From Flavobacterium sp. AG291 (GTDB lineage Bacteria; Bacteroidota; Bacteroidia; Flavobacteriales; Flavobacteriaceae), in NCBI RefSeq assembly GCF_003350375.1, contig NZ_QQAR01000005.1, positions 150,811-214,810 of the forward strand: a stretch of 64,000 nucleotides of DNA. The letters run 5' to 3'. This document shows positions 61,047 to 64,000 of the stretch, in pieces. The notes beneath the pieces were generated by a model. It was given only the letters and a program-made list of their open reading frames with translations, had not been told where the DNA came from and searched no databases. Each line of letters opens with the position of its first letter. Within the stretch, counting starts at the first letter, position 1. Made by a program: the position numbers and the translations under genes.

Positions 61047-61271
61047 CTACAACTCGGCACATTTGTGCCCACAGGCATTTACAAGGCTTATAACCATTTT
61101 GGGTGTAAGCGAAGGCGACACAACACGCAATACACAGTCTTCATCCTGAGTATCAATGCTCCATTCCCAAATGGAAGGATGGTCGTTTAGTGCTTTATGA
61201 ACCTGACAATTGGTACAAAAACTGTCGATGTCTGTTTTAAAAATAAGGAGGTGATCAGATATAGTATCCAT
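61047..61271 (-). CDS. Small cysteine-containing HMA-like protein
   Basis: A 74-residue protein with 'DSFCTNCQVHKALNDHPSIW' near the start and 'NACGHKCAEL' at the end. The C-x2-C followed by a short beta-alpha-beta pattern ('WSIDTQDEDCVLRVVS') is reminiscent of heavy-metal-associated domains, although the loop is not canonical (GMTCxxC is missing). It lies between the TetR and MFS genes and is co-transcribed with them (12 bp after tetR, 39 bp before the MFS gene). Confidence 0.65.
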   Translation of the reverse strand: MDTISDHLLIFKTDIDSFCTNCQVHKALNDHPSIWEWSIDTQDEDCVLRVVSPSLTPKMVISLVNACGHKCAEL

Positions 61272-61283
61272 AAATAAATAATT

Positions 61284-61877
61284 TTAAGGGGTAAGTGCCT
61301 TTAAAACCATCTCAAAGGCTGTTTTAATTTTATCCTGCGTAAGGGTAAACGGTCTGCCTCCTAATGCTTTTCCTTCCCGATGAAAGTTTAGCATAGTATA
61401 TAGCGGACCATAAGCAACACTCCAGAATACATCAAGCGGAAGTTCTATTAGCTCATTATTGCGAATTGCATTTTTAGTAAAGTTTTCAAGCTGTTCCTTA
61501 AAATACAAATGCCCTTCAGAACGCATTATTGATTCTCCGTAAGGCGTATGTTTCATCGCTTCAAAAAGCTTAACCTCTGTGGGATATTCCATAGCATATG
61601 CAGCCCTGTTTTGCCATTGCCTCCATAGGCCATCCTTAAATGACATCTCGGAAGAGAAGTCAATTACTGCTCTTTTAAAAAACGAATCTCCTACCTCACG
61701 GCCAATCTTAATAATAAGATCATCTTTATCCTTGTAGTAGATATACAGCGTCGCTACTGATATATTACAGGCTTTAGCCAGCTTATTCATACTGAATGCC
61801 TGTATGCCATCTGCAACAATAAGTTCTATTGCTTTTTCGATAACAAGCTTTTCTTTGTCTGTATCTCTTGTACGCAT
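61284..61877 (-). CDS. TetR-family regulator
   Basis: A 197-residue regulator. Start set at 61877 ('MRTRDTDKEKLVIEKAIELI'); the 18-bp upstream alternative would overlap the -7 element region. The N-terminal helix-turn-helix is 'FSMNKLAKACNISVATLYIY' (about 29-48) with 'YKDKDDLIIKIG', followed by an all-helical ligand domain. It is first in an operon with a small Cys protein and an MFS pump. A 24-bp palindrome at its promoter suggests self-repression. Confidence 0.88.
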   Translation of the reverse strand: MRTRDTDKEKLVIEKAIELIVADGIQAFSMNKLAKACNISVATLYIYYKDKDDLIIKIGREVGDSFFKRAVIDFSSEMSFKDGLWRQWQNRAAYAMEYPTEVKLFEAMKHTPYGESIMRSEGHLYFKEQLENFTKNAIRNNELIELPLDVFWSVAYGPLYTMLNFHREGKALGGRPFTLTQDKIKTAFEMVLKALTP

Positions 61878-61892
61878 GGTTAAAATTTGACA

Positions 61893-61928
61893 CAAATATA
61901 TAAAATAAATGAATGTTCATTCATTTAT
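61893..61928 (-). promoter_or_regulatory. Promoter and TetR operator of the efflux operon
   Basis: -7 element TATATTTG (61893-61900) with a 24-bp palindrome ATAAATGAATG-TT-CATTCATTTAT (written as two 11-bp arms, 61905-61928) directly upstream, covering the -33 region. Its position fits repression. Confidence 0.65.
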
Positions 61929-61955
61929 AAAACATTAAATTATTTTAAACAAAAA

Positions 61956-61982
61956 AAAGCCTCCGCATACTGCGGAGGCTTT
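61956..61982 (-). terminator. Terminator of the OmpA-family gene
   Basis: AAAGCCTCCGCA / TGCGGAGGCTTT hairpin with an A8 tract on the left, i.e. U-tract for the minus strand. Confidence 0.85.
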
Positions 61983-62020
61983 CACTATAGTTGGTTTATT
62001 AAGAAACGACCTGTGTGTGA

Positions 62021-63886
62021 TTACTTCTTAACAATTAGGAATTCTGAACGACGGTTCTGAGCGTGTTGCTCTTCTGTACAGTTCTCTTTACAGTCAACCT
62101 TAGGCTGGCTCTCTCCATAACCCTCTCCTGAGATACGGTTCTTAGCGATACCTTTAGAGATGATGTACTGAACTGTTGATTTTGCCCTCGCATTTGACAA
62201 TGTCATGTTGTACTTGTCTGAACCTCTGTTATCCGTGTGCGATTTCGCCATGATAACCATCTCAGGGTTAGCTTTCATTGCCTCTACTAACTTATCTAGC
62301 TCAAGAGCTGCTTCTTTTGTGATGTTGCTCTTATTGAACTCGAAATAGATGCTGTTAAGTACAACTTCCGTTGGCGTAACAATCGTTTCGATTGGCTGTA
62401 GGTCTGCATTTACATTTACAGTGCCTCCGTTTGTCTTAGCAATCGGGAAAGTGTTGGTTACATAACCTTCTGCTGTTGCCTGAATAGTGTAAGCTTTATT
62501 ACAGTCGATGCTGTAATCCACTTTACCATCTGCTCCTGCTGTTCTTGTCTCGATTACGTTGTTTCTCTCGTCAAGGATAGCAACTCTTGCCCCTGGTAGT
62601 ACTTTGCCTGTTTTTGCATCTCTGGCTACGATAGCTGCCTCTACACCACATACCGGAGTAGCAAGGTAAAGCTTGTCAACGCCTGAACGGTTACTTGAGA
62701 AGAATCCGATGTTTTTTGTGGTATTAAAGCTAAATGCAAAGTCGTCTTTTGCTGTATTAACCGGAGCTCCTACGTTTTTAGCTTCTGTTCCTTTGTTAAG
62801 GTCAACCACAAACACATCAAGTCCTCCAAGACCTCCAGGCCTGTCTGATGAGAAGTATAGCTTGTTATCATCTGTAATGTATGGGAAACTCTCTTTTCCT
62901 TCTGTGTTTATTTTAGAACCCAGGTTTACAGGCTCACCGTAGCTGTCGCCTCCTTTAACTTCCACTTTCCAGATATCCTGTCCTCCAAGGGTACCGGTCC
63001 TGTCTGATGAGAAGTATAACCATTTGCCATCTTTGCTGATCGAAGGGTTTTGTGTAGACCACTCTTTGCTGTTGAAAGGAAGTAGTTTTGGCTCTCCCCA
63101 TTTGTCGCCTTCTTTTACTGATTTGTAAAGGAATACCTGACCCAGCTTAAGGTTCATCTCTTTATCTCTTTCAAACTGCTTGCGCTCGTTAAAGCTCTCA
63201 CTGTTGAAGTACATGGTGTTTCCGTCTGCGCTTACCGCTACAGGGCCATCATGCCATTTTGTATTAAGGTCTGAAAGTGGTGTTGGCTCACTGAAAGTCC
63301 CGTTTGCATTGTAGGTAGAAGTATAGATATCAAGATACGGCTGCTCATCTGTTCCGTATTTTTTTCTTCCTGTATTTCTGTTACTTGCAAAATAAAAGTT
63401 GTTATCGTTTGCCAGTACTCCTCCGAATGATCCGTATTTCTCATCATTGATGTCCAATACTTTCTCATCGAAAAGTTTGGTCTGAGATTTCAGTTTTGGA
63501 AGGTAGTTAGGATCCTGGTTGAAGATGATCGCTCTCTGGTCGTTTGGTGCCATTGATGCGAATTTCTTCATCTGAGCGTTAGCCTCCTCATACTTGCCTT
63601 CTGCCTTTAGCATCTGTGCATAGTGGTAGTAGATCTCTGCTTCCTGTTGTGTCTGTGTAGCTTTGGCATACCATCCTAATGCTTCTTTTGAGTTGAAGAT
63701 GTTATAGTAGCTCTCTGCTATCTGTTTGTAGATATAAGGGCTTGGCTCCAGTTTTTGGTATTCTTTTGCCGCATCGATATAGTCAAGACGTGCATATAGC
63801 TTGTCTGCCTTCTCTGTTTCTTTTGTCTGAGCTGTCATTGCCATAGTAGCAAGAGCCAGTCCAAGTGTAATATATAGTTTCTTCAT
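62021..63886 (-). CDS. OmpA-family protein with TPR, PD40 and regulatory domains (PorE/SprF-partner type)
   Basis: A 621-residue envelope protein: signal peptide (MKKLYITLGLALATMAMTAQ); TPR-like repeats (about 25-130); PD40/WD40-like propeller ('LYFSSDRTGTLGGQDIWKVE' and 'LYFSSDRPGGLGGLDVFVVD', about 160-400); carboxypeptidase-regulatory-like domain (about 415-490, 'GVEAAIVARDAKTGKVLPGA'); and C-terminal OmpA domain (about 505-621, 'IYFEFNKSNITKEAALELDK', 'TDNRGSDKYNMTLSNARAKS') that binds peptidoglycan. It sits directly after a PorP/SprF gene, the common pairing with T9SS-secreted adhesins. Confidence 0.88.
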   Translation of the reverse strand: MKKLYITLGLALATMAMTAQTKETEKADKLYARLDYIDAAKEYQKLEPSPYIYKQIAESYYNIFNSKEALGWYAKATQTQQEAEIYYHYAQMLKAEGKYEEANAQMKKFASMAPNDQRAIIFNQDPNYLPKLKSQTKLFDEKVLDINDEKYGSFGGVLANDNNFYFASNRNTGRKKYGTDEQPYLDIYTSTYNANGTFSEPTPLSDLNTKWHDGPVAVSADGNTMYFNSESFNERKQFERDKEMNLKLGQVFLYKSVKEGDKWGEPKLLPFNSKEWSTQNPSISKDGKWLYFSSDRTGTLGGQDIWKVEVKGGDSYGEPVNLGSKINTEGKESFPYITDDNKLYFSSDRPGGLGGLDVFVVDLNKGTEAKNVGAPVNTAKDDFAFSFNTTKNIGFFSSNRSGVDKLYLATPVCGVEAAIVARDAKTGKVLPGARVAILDERNNVIETRTAGADGKVDYSIDCNKAYTIQATAEGYVTNTFPIAKTNGGTVNVNADLQPIETIVTPTEVVLNSIYFEFNKSNITKEAALELDKLVEAMKANPEMVIMAKSHTDNRGSDKYNMTLSNARAKSTVQYIISKGIAKNRISGEGYGESQPKVDCKENCTEEQHAQNRRSEFLIVKK

Positions 63887-63906
63887 TTTCTTTAAGTCGC
63901 TTTAGA

Positions 63907-63999
63907 TTAGAAATAACGTGGTGAACGTGATACTTTTTTAGGGAAGTTCAGGTCAAACAGTAACATTACCTCGTGCGATGCAGGAGTTGTCACTTTCAG
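63907..63999 (-). CDS. C-terminal end of a PorP/SprF family outer-membrane protein (partial)
   Basis: Only the last 30 codons are in the window (stop at 63907-63909). The sequence 'TPASHEVMLLFDLNFPKKVS' and final 'RSPRYF' match the typical end of PorP/SprF type IX secretion membrane proteins. These pair with secreted surface proteins and are usually followed by an OmpA-family gene, as here (20 bp gap). Confidence 0.75.
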   Translation of the reverse strand: MKVTTPASHEVMLLFDLNFPKKVSRSPRYF

Positions 64000-64000
64000 G

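Overview
The window looks like chromosome of a member of the Flavobacteriaceae, most likely Flavobacterium. The evidence is: type IX secretion (T9SS) genes (PorZ, a PorP/SprF tail next to an OmpA/PD40 protein, a T9SS sorting-domain protein); a complete MoxR-DUF58-Bat operon; Bacteroidota promoters (-7 TAnnTTTG) with no obvious Shine-Dalgarno sequences; and many core genes (recO, gdhA, pheS, gpsA, nadD, gmk, yicC). No rRNA, standard tRNA or CRISPR array was seen.

Layout. 1-2.2 kb: phage-like genes at the left edge, a transglutaminase-like protein, and a chimeric remnant joining part of a ClpP-type protease to an M15 endolysin. 2.2-13.6 kb: recO, porZ, a lipoprotein, gdhA, a Cys/Met PLP enzyme, a Bax inhibitor-1 protein, DinB, an ArsC-like protein, an EamA transporter and cvpA. 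13.6-15.2 kb: a 1.6 kb stretch without protein genes holding a tandem set of minus-strand small-RNA-like units. 15.2-26.7 kb: pheS, an NlpE-like lipoprotein, a GH92 mannosidase, terC, gpsA, a YqhD-like dehydrogenase, two more copies of the small RNA, nadD, gmk and yicC. 26.8-36.6 kb: the moxR-DUF58-bat operon, interrupted between batD and batE by a GxxExxY gene and a hairpin repeat. 36.7-43.5 kb: a candidate structured RNA, two oxidoreductases, a four-helix-bundle gene inside a 28-bp inverted repeat, an AlbA_2 protein, a T9SS cargo protein and a phosphoesterase. 43.5-47.7 kb: another boxed small-RNA unit, a TPR protein, then rtcB and a PcfJ-like gene behind a leader with two terminators. 47.9-54.6 kb: ergothioneine genes egtB-egtD, an ALDH7-type dehydrogenase, corA, 3-hydroxyanthranilate dioxygenase and a small HUH-transposase element with perfect 29-bp ends. 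54.7-64 kb: an exported endonuclease/phosphatase, a TonB receptor with partner lipoprotein, a TetR-controlled MFS efflux operon, and the OmpA-PorP pair at the right edge.

The most notable signal is regulatory. Eight small transcription units at three loci share a TTTACCTCA-type box (two copies differ from it by one base) placed exactly 28 bp upstream of a TAnnTTTG-type -7 element (seven match it fully, one ends in A). Each is followed by about 115-135 bp ending in a strong intrinsic terminator. Several of the predicted RNAs carry hairpins with a CCCCC loop. The second point is the pcfJ-rtcB leader, in which a tRNA-sized closing stem competes with a terminator. The third is a set of small 'guest' genes (GxxExxY, four-helix bundle, RAYT-like transposase) that each sit within or beside an inverted repeat, together with at least five families of intergenic palindromes.
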